Translations under genes and position numbers: made by a program | Shown here: positions 10,512 to 20,100 of the stretch, in pieces | Layout: each line of letters begins with the position of its first letter | Position numbering within the stretch: the stretch's first letter is position 1 | The notes under the pieces: model-generated | Database searches by the model: none | What the model saw: the letters and a program-made list of their open reading frames with translations, nothing else | What the model was told of the DNA's origin: nothing | Assembly: GCA_039105265.1 (NCBI GenBank) | Contig: JAPFFF010000004.1 | Location: forward strand, 5,022,001-5,086,000 | Length of the DNA: 64,000 bases | Reading direction: 5' to 3' | DNA from: Tritrichomonas musculus | Taxonomy: Eukaryota > Parabasalia > Tritrichomonadida > Tritrichomonadidae

Positions 10512-11480
10512 TTAATTACGATGATTATTAAAGCGATTGTTGAGGCGTGGACGCCTTGCAGCCCGATTTTCTGGAATGGCTAATACGGCCTTTTCGTAAA
10601 CAGTATCTGGATGTTCTGTCATTGCCCACAAGTAAGTTGAAAGTGTATCAAGCGTAGTTTGGTCGATTTCGCATTCATCGAGTGGTTTTGGATCATCAAC
10701 TTTAATTTGATAGACAACACCTGGAACGTATCGAATAAGCCTCTGTTCGCCTTGTGTATAACCAACAATAGCATCAACGAGAGCTGGAATGTCGTTTTTG
10801 AGAGCCTCGTAAAGTTGTTGTTCAATCCATCCAGTGCCAATTTGGAATAAGTTTAGGAATGCTTCAAGTTCGAGAATAACCATATCCTTATCAATATCTG
10901 AAACTAGTGGCATAAGATAACTGAATTTATTGTAGACATTGGGAACAGATAAGGTAGGAACTAAATCGCGATCGTTAACAACTGTAACAAGTTTATCGGA
11001 ATATTTGAGGTATGTCGTGTTATCCATCATTGGGACTGGTCCGAATGCCATGCAATTAATGTCTTTGAGAGGGTATTTGTTTCTTAATATTACATATTCT
11101 ACTGGAGCAACTGAAGCGCCGTATGAATGACCAGTAATATAAATTGTTCCATCAAATTCTGCAATATATTTCTCGGCTTGACTTAAAGTTGTTACTGAAG
11201 CGTTATAAAATCCTTCATGAAAAGTACCTAGCTCAGTAGTCCTCTCATTGAATTCCGCACATGACAAATAATCAACTTCAGTTATAGATCCACGGTTAAC
11301 CAGCCATAAATTACCATCAAGTTTGTAAATATAGAAAACTGGCTCTAAAAATCCATCTGTTGTATTTTTATATATCATTTCACCGTTGAATTCTGTGAAA
11401 TCATTGTTATAAGCGGCAACTGATAAACGAATTGCAAGTTTAAGAAGAGTTGCAGAAAAACCAGTTATTAAACTTGGCAT
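10512..11480 (-). CDS. Class 3 (alpha/beta hydrolase) lipase
   Basis: A 322-residue protein with the Lipase_3 pattern. GTFHEGFYNAS is the conserved region before the nucleophile, ITGHSYGASVAPVEY is the nucleophile elbow (catalytic Ser in GHSYG, around residue 118), and VVNDRDLVPTL supplies the Asp. EHPDTVYEKAV near residue 293 is a plausible His position. No signal peptide or membrane segment is obvious. It is expected to hydrolyse acylglycerols or phospholipids. The start is the ATG at 11478-11480. A MITE (11514-11661) begins about 34 bases upstream of the start, so the promoter may lie within or be altered by that element. Confidence 0.85.
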   Translation of the reverse strand: MPSLITGFSATLLKLAIRLSVAAYNNDFTEFNGEMIYKNTTDGFLEPVFYIYKLDGNLWLVNRGSITEVDYLSCAEFNERTTELGTFHEGFYNASVTTLSQAEKYIAEFDGTIYITGHSYGASVAPVEYVILRNKYPLKDINCMAFGPVPMMDNTTYLKYSDKLVTVVNDRDLVPTLSVPNVYNKFSYLMPLVSDIDKDMVILELEAFLNLFQIGTGWIEQQLYEALKNDIPALVDAIVGYTQGEQRLIRYVPGVVYQIKVDDPKPLDECEIDQTTLDTLSTYLWAMTEHPDTVYEKAVLAIPENRAARRPRLNNRFNNHRN

Positions 11481-11513
11481 TAGATATGATTTTATTTCAT
11501 TCTATTGAATTTT

Positions 11514-11661
11514 TGATAAGAGCCTCCATAGAAAAAAAATTTTTTTATATTCATTTATTCTCACAATTTTTCTGAGTATAAATGAATGAAGTGAAAGTAT
11601 AAATTGAGAAAAACTAAAACTATTCAATTTTGGTCTTTTCAAAACTATGGAGGCTCTTATC
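11514..11661. mobile_element. 148-base MITE upstream of the lipase gene
   Basis: Perfect terminal inverted repeats of 17 bases, TGATAAGAGCCTCCATAG on the left and its complement at 11645-11661. The interior is AT-rich and non-coding. The right end is embedded in a 21-base direct repeat. Confidence 0.65.
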
Positions 11662-12448
11662 AATTTTGGTCTTTTCAAAACTTGTTACTATCCTAGTAAA
11701 TTTTGTTTTCTTCCCTTGTTTTCATGTTTATATAAATGTTGAATTGGATTTGGCATCATGTTATTAATAAAATATCGCTAATACTAAACTTTTATTGATA
11801 GTAAAGGTCAAAATAAAACGGTTTTGGTGAAAATAAAAACAATTTAATATTTTGCATATCTTAAAATCTTGGTGTATTTGTAAATCTTATCACGAGCGTA
11901 TTGTTTTTATATAATAGCATACGTCTATATATCATCAAAAGAAACTTTATATTTAAGGTTTGTCATAAAGATTATTAAAAAAAACGAATTTAGCATTTAA
12001 GCAATGCTTTTTTTTAACTTATCATAGCTAGGTTGTAGATAAAAAATGCATAAAACGTCAAATCGAAGAGGGAAAACATTGGAAAGCTAGTCGTTTTATA
12101 TTTCTAAAAAAAAATTAAATTAGTAAAAAAGTAAAGAGAACTTAGAGTTTTTTATTTTCAATCAGAAAATGCTTCTGTTATGATCTTTTTCAATTGCTTC
12201 CAAAAATAATTATGCATAAAATACAACGAGATATCTTCATTTTTAAAAACATTGAAAAAGTTTTTAAAAAGTATTGAAAAAGTGGATTTAAAATGAAGCA
12301 CAACTCTGTGTAGAAGCAAAATTAACATATAAAACCTATATAATTTTGAATCTATATATTGCGAAGTTTAATGTAACAGAAAGCTTTTTTTTGACACTCA
12401 CCCTTAAAGCATCATCCTATTCTCAAAAAGTTATATTTTGATAAGATT

Positions 12449-12657
12449 AATTCAAAATTTTGAATAGAAAGTGTTTTTTTTACTCAAATTTATTACAATT
12501 TTTACATCATTTTTCCCGACGTCTACATACCCCCTAGCGGGCGTCGAGCGCAGCTGAGCGAAGCGGAGACCCCGCGGCTGGGGGTAAGACGCGGTAAAAA
12601 TAAAGTAACCTGTAAAATTTGAGTAAAAAATAAACTTTCTATTCAAAATTTTGAATG
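12449..12657. mobile_element. Foldback element with a GC-rich core
   Basis: Arms of about 70 bases (12449-12525 and 12588-12656) are inverted copies; both carry TTCAAAATTTTGAATAGAAA at the outer end and TTTTTTACTCAAATTT further in. The core (about 12520-12590) is strikingly GC-rich and itself palindromic: ACCCCCTAGCGGG faces CCCGCGGCTGGGGGT. A related core lies at 15548-15606. No gene inside. Confidence 0.7.
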
Positions 12658-12762
12658 ACCTCTGCGAATTAGTTAAACTTTTTGTTTTTTCATCAAAACA
12701 GTTAACTGTATAACAATAATATGCATTGAAAATGTATAATTGGTATAATTGGTAATTGAAAA

Positions 12763-12787
12763 GGGGGCTTGGGGGCGGAGCCCCCAA
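12763..12787. repeat. GC-rich hairpin
   Basis: The sequence TTGGGGGCGGAGCCCCCAA (12769-12787), preceded by GGGGGC, forms a strong short hairpin in otherwise AT-rich DNA about 105 bases from the foldback element. It may belong to the same repeat family. No promoter or terminator role is implied. Confidence 0.6.
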
Positions 12788-13045
12788 AAATTCTTGTTAA
12801 ATATATAAAAATATATCTCTAATTAAAATTATATCTAAGCATGAGCTAGAAATATAAAATGATTTTATCCAAATTTCTGGTTATTTTGTCGTTACTATTC
12901 AATTTTTTTCACTTTTTATATAATATTTTTACACCAACTTCTTTACGATAAATCCTATTTGCTTCTAAATAAAAACTGTTGAAAAGCAATGAAGATGGTT
13001 GTGTTTTATTTATAGCAAATATATCGTAAACATATATTTAAAAAG

Positions 13046-15187
13046 TTAATTTATTAATAAACCATAAAATTCGATAGAATTTATATAAATGTCAACACCA
13101 AAAGCATTGTTATTATTTCGAATTCGAATAAATTTGAGTTTTTTTTCATTATTTTCCCTTTTCTTTATTTCAAATGTTCTTAAACAATTTGGATAATTCA
13201 AGAATGAGCAATTTTTTTGTTCATCAATTATCATCCAATTTATTTCATCTTCAGAACCTTCAATGATCCAACTTTTCAAATTTGGATCATTTGATCGAAT
13301 TGTATAATGTGATGGAATTATTCTATGATTTGAGAATTCAAAACAAATGCAAGGATAATCAGAATTATCAGGTAAATGAATATTGCTTGTATTATCAATT
13401 TTGATAACTTTATACAAATATCCACCATTTTCATGCAAAGTTTTCACTTTTACTTCTTCATCGATTTTTGAATTTCTCTGAAGATAATCGAATATGCCAT
13501 TCAAATTTGACTGTGAAAACGGAATTTTCCGTCGATATCTATTTTTAACTTTCAACTCATTTTTTGAACAATGAAGACGTTTTGAAAGTGCAAACCATGA
13601 TCCTGCTGTCAAGTTACTGAAATCGAAAAATTGCATGAATTCATCCATGGCTTCGAATCCTACATTTGAAAAGGACACATATTCATACATATAAGAAAAA
13701 TCTTTGTTTTCAATGTAAAGTTTGTTGATGAATTTCAAAAGTTGATCTTCACATTCGAGCTGAAGATTGTCGTTGCAAACAACTCTTTCAATTGTGTCCG
13801 TTGAAAATTGCGAAATTTGATCCTTTTGTTCTTCTGTCAGTTCATAAAAATGCTCACTCAAATACTTAATTTCTCGTGTAAGATTTGTTGAGAAAAATGA
13901 ACTTAAATGCTCTTGATCTTTAATGAGTTCAATTACACCGTCAATTGTAAATTCAGGGATTTCGATTTCAATTTGAGAATCATCAATTCCAAGTGTGCTG
14001 AATATTTCAAATATGAATTCCATTTCTTCTTGCTTGATTTCATTGGATCTGAATGTAATGAGATCAAGAACGTTTTGAAAGTTTCCTGCCTCTTTAGTAT
14101 TAATGAGGAATTCACTCACTGTTGGATCATTTCGATGAATTTTTGATATTGTTGGAGAAATTAAATCAGCAATTATCTTGCTTGTTTTGAATTGCTGGCC
14201 ATTTATAATGAATGCGAAATCTTTTGGATAATTGTCGAGAGGAACTTGCTTGATTGTGTTTGTTAGTAACTTTAATCTGCTTCCTTTTACTTTTATATTA
14301 AATTCAGCTTTTGAGCTTTCATCATCGAATTTATGTTTTTCATCATCGAATTCATGTTTTTTATCATTTTCATTATTTCGTGCTTCTTTTATTGAAGTAG
14401 CAGAATTTTCAATAATATTCCCGTCTATTTGTATAAAGTCTAGTTCAAAATGTAACAATCCTGCAGGTTTTGATTTCAAATTAATGTTTTTATTGAATGT
14501 GTAATGCGAGTTGATTGGATGATCTTTGAGTGGAATTTTTATTGTATCCATCATTTTGGTATCATTCATTATATCTTCATCAAACATATCAACTGTAAGG
14601 ACATCTGTTTCTCGATCATCTGAAACAATTTCTAATAATTGGTTCCATTTCGGATTTAGTGTGTCTTCTAAAACTTGTGTTTTGACACTAAATTTTTTAT
14701 TGCTTTCTAAACAAAACTTCATATATGGATCTGCTGAGCTACCAGCATCCATTCTGAGGATATTTTTTGCATCGATAACATTGATTTTAATTTTACATCT
14801 TTTTTGCCTTTTTGGAGATTCAAGTGGAAAAGATTGGACTTCAAAAATGAACTTTCCAGCCTTCTTCTTCTTGTGCTTGATGCTAAGTTCTTGATGATCA
14901 ATAGGGCCACCAGCTTCCCATGTGCTCACAGGAAATTTAAGTTCATCCATCACTTTTATATCGTGATCGATTCCTTCTTCGTACATGTTGATGCGCAAAA
15001 TATCATTTGGATCTGATGCAATAAAATCAAATTCTTGATTCCATTTTGGATTTTTGGTGTCAACAATCACAAGCGTCTTTTTAATTTCAACATTGCCCTG
15101 TGATTTAAGCTGAAGCGAAACAAACAAATCAGATTTCTTAATCAGTTTTTTAGCTTCAATGATCTTAACATGGAGGCTACAAGACAT
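13046..15187 (-). CDS. C2-C2-BTB/BACK-like-F5/8C protein
   Basis: About 713 residues from the ATG at 15185-15187, chosen because MSCSLHVKIIEAKKL opens a C2 domain; the frame remains open a little further upstream only from TTG. Residues 1-125 and 130-255 are two C2 domains with NPKWNQEF and NPKWNQLL and acidic loops (MYEEGID; MFDEDI), suggesting calcium or phospholipid binding. A BTB-like domain follows (DFAFIINGQQFKTSKIIADL), then a BACK-like helical region. The C-terminal 130 residues are an F5/8 type C-like sandwich (HYTIRSND; SWIIEGSEDEINW; LKFIRIRNN). The last three parts form a large trichomonad family; the added C2 pair is unusual. Function is inferred only as membrane-linked scaffolding. 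Confidence 0.75.
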   Translation of the reverse strand: MSCSLHVKIIEAKKLIKKSDLFVSLQLKSQGNVEIKKTLVIVDTKNPKWNQEFDFIASDPNDILRINMYEEGIDHDIKVMDELKFPVSTWEAGGPIDHQELSIKHKKKKAGKFIFEVQSFPLESPKRQKRCKIKINVIDAKNILRMDAGSSADPYMKFCLESNKKFSVKTQVLEDTLNPKWNQLLEIVSDDRETDVLTVDMFDEDIMNDTKMMDTIKIPLKDHPINSHYTFNKNINLKSKPAGLLHFELDFIQIDGNIIENSATSIKEARNNENDKKHEFDDEKHKFDDESSKAEFNIKVKGSRLKLLTNTIKQVPLDNYPKDFAFIINGQQFKTSKIIADLISPTISKIHRNDPTVSEFLINTKEAGNFQNVLDLITFRSNEIKQEEMEFIFEIFSTLGIDDSQIEIEIPEFTIDGVIELIKDQEHLSSFFSTNLTREIKYLSEHFYELTEEQKDQISQFSTDTIERVVCNDNLQLECEDQLLKFINKLYIENKDFSYMYEYVSFSNVGFEAMDEFMQFFDFSNLTAGSWFALSKRLHCSKNELKVKNRYRRKIPFSQSNLNGIFDYLQRNSKIDEEVKVKTLHENGGYLYKVIKIDNTSNIHLPDNSDYPCICFEFSNHRIIPSHYTIRSNDPNLKSWIIEGSEDEINWMIIDEQKNCSFLNYPNCLRTFEIKKRENNEKKLKFIRIRNNNNAFGVDIYINSIEFYGLLIN

Positions 15188-16028
15188 TTTAAATATTATT
15201 AAAAAAAAAACTCTGCCCAAATATTTGGGTTTTTATCAAACAGTTTTGAAATTTTTGCCCCTGAATTAAACTCAAAATCAAATGACTGCCCATCCTTTTT
15301 TCTCTCAATTTATTTCGCATTATAAAAATTATTTCAATTTTACCAAGTTTTCATCATTCCTTTTCAATTTAGAATTTAAAAAAAATTATGATTTTTCATT
15401 AAATGATAAAAGATAAATTCAGTTTGCATGCTTTTTATACACTTTATTTGATTGGATCAGCCAAAATAAAGGTAGTCTATTCTGAAGAGCATTCAAAAAG
15501 TGGAAATCATTCAAAAAGAGTAAAATTATCTTTTTATATTTTTACCGAGGTACATACCGCCTAGCGGGCGTCGAACAAGGCTGGGCTAAGCCTAGCAGAG
15601 TCGAGACAAGAAAAATATTCGATGAAACAATTAAGGCCCCATTCAGAAGGGTTAATGACATTTTCATTTCAATACAGAATGGCAAACAATTTCATTCAGC
15701 CAATTTAAAGCAATGATACAAAGGTTGTTTTTATATAAATGGAAATAAATTATCAAACAAGACTATTTTTGAATAATATTAATATTGACATTCCATCACG
15801 GACTAATGCTGCACAAGCAATTTTGAACATAATGTTTCCGAATAAATCATTTTTCTAAATTAGTTAACGCTGAAAATCCTAATGCATCAAGTTCAGATGT
15901 AGACTTTTTGGTTAAATTCATTAAATACGACAGTTTGTCATCATTAAAATGAAACATACTTAATATGTTTTGAATATGTCTATTTTTTTATTCCTTTTAA
16001 AAAAAAAAAAAACTCAAACTTTTTTTGT
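15188..16028. other. Spacer with a GC-rich repeat core
   Basis: The spacer holds AAACCCAAATATTTGGG, a palindrome just upstream of the C2-protein start. It also has a GC-rich block at 15548-15606 resembling the core at 12520-12590. The remainder is AT-rich with no recognisable gene. Confidence 0.55.
15548..15606 (+). repeat. Second copy of the GC-rich foldback core
   Basis: ACATACCGCCTAGCGGGCGT aligns with ACATACCCCCTAGCGGGCGT in the element at 12449-12657, and the following bases (TCGA, then GCTAAGCCTAGC in place of GCTGAGCGAAGC) are diverged relatives. The long arms seen in the first copy are not clear here, so this copy is older or incomplete. Confidence 0.6.
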
Positions 16029-16949
16029 TCATAGTTTCAATGCGCTGCACTGATTCTGCCATTTTTGAAGCCACGAAAGTTGTCTATCGAAAAAATCGTT
16101 GTCAACGCAATCCATGCCGAATATTTCTATTATTGTTGCTTGCAATGCGAAGTGGTAAAGAGCAATTATATCATAAACTGCTTCTTTTTCATCCTTCTCA
16201 AACGGAATCAGTTTTTCATAGGTTGTTGTAAACCTTTCAAATATTTTCTTTGTTTTTTCGGCGCCGTTTTCTTCGAGATCAAAATAATCAGTCACGTTGC
16301 AGAGAAGAGCTGGATCATACAAAAGAAATCCATAGCAAAAAGTGTCCAAATCAAGCAAATAAAAGGATCCATCGTCCGTTTTCAGAATGTTTCCTCTATA
16401 CATGTCTCCGTGTCAAAATCCTCGAGGTAAATTTTTCACTTTTTCCCACAAAATATTTCCGTATGATGCAAATAAATCTGCGTTTTTGTACTGTTTAGCG
16501 CGCATTATTTGAATATATCTGTCAACATAAAATTGTTTATCACAGATTGGAAGTTTTCCGGGATATGATTTCATGATTTGATGGAGTTTGCCAATAAATG
16601 TGCCAAGTTCTTCAGCATCAATTGTTGGATCTGATTGTTCTCCTTTTATATATTCATAAAGAATAAAATATCGTTTTTCGTTTTCATATGATATTGAAAA
16701 AGTTGCTTTATTGTCCTTTGTAAAAATAATAGGCGGAACAAAAAAATTTTTGTTTTGTAAATACAAATGGATATCGAGCGAACTAGTAATAGTTTCAGAA
16801 AATGATTTTTTGGTGATTCTTAAAAAATATTTATGATCGTTACCAGAAACTATATATGAAATGCATCCACTATCACGAAAAAAAGTTATTTCATCAAAAT
16901 CAATAGGATAATATTTGTTAAGCAAAGATAAAATATATTTTTCATCCAT
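16029..16949 (-). pseudogene. Aminoglycoside-phosphotransferase-fold kinase with one in-frame TGA
   Basis: Frame from the ATG at 16947-16949 to the stop at 16029, about 305 codons, broken once by TGA at 16413-16415. The N-lobe has HKYFLRITK (ATP-binding Lys) and YFILYEYIKGEQ (hinge). After the TGA comes HGDMYRGNIL, the APH catalytic loop, then YLLDLDTF with the metal-binding Asp. The stop falls exactly between PRGF and HGD, where relatives such as GFCHGD have a Cys. The family (APH/choline kinase-like, fructosamine kinase-like) phosphorylates small molecules. The overall look is bacterial, so lateral transfer is plausible. Simple inactivation is the most likely reading. Confidence 0.8.
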
Positions 16950-17185
16950 TTTCTATATTGAGCTATTATTTGGTCTAACAATTGAAAATTTTCTATTTAT
17001 CAAATTCAAAATATATATGTTTGTTTTTAAAGATACAATCAAAGTAATTCGGCAAATCCCATAAAAAATGAAATAAAATTCACTATATTATGTAATACCT
17101 TATAGTAAAGAATAAAAAAAAAATTAAATAAAATAATTATATAAATTCTTTATTGAAAGTTGGAGAAAAAAAAATGTCAATTTTT

Positions 17186-20100
17186 TTATGACTTCTTTAA
17201 GAGAGACAGCACTGCTGATATTCCAGCTGTTCTCTTCGTTGGTGGCCTCATATTCGGGCATTTCTGGTAAAAGTCTTCGAGTTCTTCGTCTGACACGTCC
17301 AGATTGAGGCAGAACTTTTTGTAGTCAGGCGGATCAGCGAAGCAGTCGCCGTGGTCCTTGGCCATGTGCTGGAAAACCGCCTCGCGAGTATTTTCTGGTC
17401 CTTTTCCGCAGAAGAAGCAGAAGAACTTTCCGCACTTGCAGCCAATGTTGTTGCAAGAATCGAGCTTCGTTACTGCTCTCTTGCAATTCGGGCAAGTTCT
17501 TTGTCCCTGCTTTGATGGCCGGACGATCTTGCACTCGCCGTTCTTGTGCCACCTGTGGCACTGTTGGCACAAAGACAACTGGCAGCCGATCATTGGACAG
17601 CGAATTAATTGACCACTATTTCGCACCAAGATTGAAGGATGATTCGGGCAATAGTCAAGCCTTGGCGAGCCACGAAAAGACTGGCTGACGAGTGCAGAAA
17701 ACCAGGCGAAAACAAGTGGCCTCATTATTGGTTCTTGAACGATAGAGGTCAAAAATTGACCTAGTGGAATTGAGAAGATTGAATCGGAAACGGTTTGATT
17801 GAAAAATTGAATTGGCCTTATAGGGCTAATATTTTCAGAAAGAGTTTTCATGTCAAGTCTTCGATCTTCGTTAAAGAAACGCTCGATTTCAAGTCGAAAC
17901 ATTTCATACGCACAACTTACACAAAAAGTTCTCATTGAAAAAGTTCCATCACCATTGAAAAATGGAATTTTTGCTCTCGATGAAGCTGCGTTATGTTCAC
18001 CACAACACAAAAAGTGGTCATACAGAATGTCACTTTTGTTCTCAGTCCGTGGAAAGTTCTCTTCAATGAACGACTGAACTTTTGTCTCGTCGAGCTCTTG
18101 CGGAATGAACAAAGTGCGCGACGGGATGTCAAGAATGCAACTCAACTTAGAATCGAAGTTCTTATTCAAGTCGGAGATTGCCTCAAAAACTTTAATGATT
18201 TCAATACCGTCAGGAATTGAATATGTTTTGAATGGAATTTTCGGTTGGTTCTCTTTTTCATTCAAAAATTTCTTCGCTTTTTCAAGCTCGCTAAAACTGC
18301 CAACGAGGACGTTTCTGTAGCTGTTCAGACGGAGCCCGTTTCGCTGCACCCAGGTCATAATGGACTTTTGAACTTCCGCTCGGTTGGCGAGAATAGAAGG
18401 GATGATTGTAGATGGAATTGGAAGTGGAACGCCGCCGTAAGGGCCGATAACTTTGGCCAATTCAAGGACCAAAGGAAGGGTGAATTCGCAAGTGAAAATT
18501 GTGATTTGAATGCAACCGCAAAATAAGCGGTTATTGTCAATTCTTTGGTAATCTGAGACGTCCCTCACAATTCCGCCGAAACGGTCGCACACATCAAAAA
18601 CATAGTTCTCGAATTCAGAAGATTTGAGGCTGCTTGTTGTGAGGTGATTTACGGTTATGTCACAAAGTGGCACATGGTCAATTATTAGACCTCTCTTGTA
18701 TTGATTCATGTTGTCAATTGTTCTGTGAAGATTGCCGTATTCAACCGTCGCCTCCATGTGAGAAGGGAAGACAAATAAGTCCTCAATTTCAAGAAGATTC
18801 ATTGGGCTCTGAATTTTGTATATCTTATTGAATTCGTCGTCCGTTAAATTAAACCGTTGGAGGATTGGTGATGTCAAATCATGAATGCTTTTCTCTATCC
18901 GCTTCACGTTCGTCTGGAGTTGGCTCTTCGTCTTACGAAGCTCCTTTCGATCACGCGCGTTTTTGAGCCTCGAATAAACGTCATCCAAGTCACGGTTAAC
19001 TTGGCTCTTCTCGTACATCAGGTCGTGAACTTCCCTTGGAATCTGCGACTTGATTGAAAGGACATCAAGATCCGGATGCGACTTTTTCAATTGATTGAAT
19101 GCTATAACGTCTTCTTTGAGTGACCCTGACTTGAAAACGCCTGAAAAATTGAATTCAGTGAAATCGATGTCTTTCATCAGGTTTCCGTCCCTGATGCAGT
19201 TTGATGAGTAGTAGTTGAACACTTGGTATATTCGGCCGTAGACAGCCTGATTCACGCGAATTTTAGCATTGGGCATCATTGCGTAGATCATCTCGTACTC
19301 ATGATCTACAACGATGGCGTCTTTGAACACGTTGTTGGCAGCATGGATAAAGTGGTCGTAGTTGGTGTAAATAACGTGGATCGATTTATCAACCCAGGAG
19401 AGCTTCCTTGAATTTGGTATGTCCTTGTCAGAGATGACAACTAAATGTGACAAAAACGGTTTTTCATTCAAACCGAAAACACTGCTGGCTTCAGGAAAAG
19501 TGGATGGAAGTTTGTTTGTTTTACGATCATAGAAGGTGAAATTTTCACCTGTCATGGCAACAACGAGGTTTCCGTCGATTGATTTCATTTCCTCGATGTG
19601 ATTCGCCATGTAATCAATCGTTGCCTTGTCGATTTGATAGACATTTGGCTTCAAATCGGTGTAAAAAAAGACTTTCGTTGTGAAGTTGTTTGAACCACAG
19701 CTTGTGATGGCTGAAATTGCTTTGATTGAGTCATCCTTAACGAGCAAAGTCCGAGGAACGAAAGAGACTATTTTCTCAATTTTGGAAGAAGCTTCAGTAA
19801 TGGCAAGAGTTGCTTTTTCATCATTCAAATCAATCGGAACAAAACTCAAAATCGTTTTATCCAAGAATTTCTGTGGATAACAAATAAAACCGTTATTTAT
19901 TTGACCTTCATTGAAAATTGATGACTCTTGGAACGGAATGAAATTCTCACAATTCTTTCCAATGTAACTTTCAATGAGAGAAGGAATGAAGATGTTGTTG
20001 AGAGAAAGTGGCGCCTCAATTATCATTGGATGGCATGTTTCTTCGCATGCCAAATCACGATGAATAATTGACCCAAAATATTCACCTTCACTTGTCAAAT

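Larger units (their letters stand above)
11481..13045. other. Repeat-rich spacer with foldback elements
   Basis: No gene in 1.56 kb. It contains a MITE (11514-11661), a 21-base direct repeat CAATTTTGGTCTTTTCAAAAC at about 11626-11646 and 11661-11681, a foldback element with a GC-rich core (12449-12657) and a GC-rich hairpin (12763-12787). Confidence 0.6.

Noticed and set aside
17248-18540. Several overlapping open frames on both strands inside the helicase-RBR gene
   Set aside because: Composition shadows of a long coding frame; the RBR and helicase motifs lie only in the long minus-strand frame.
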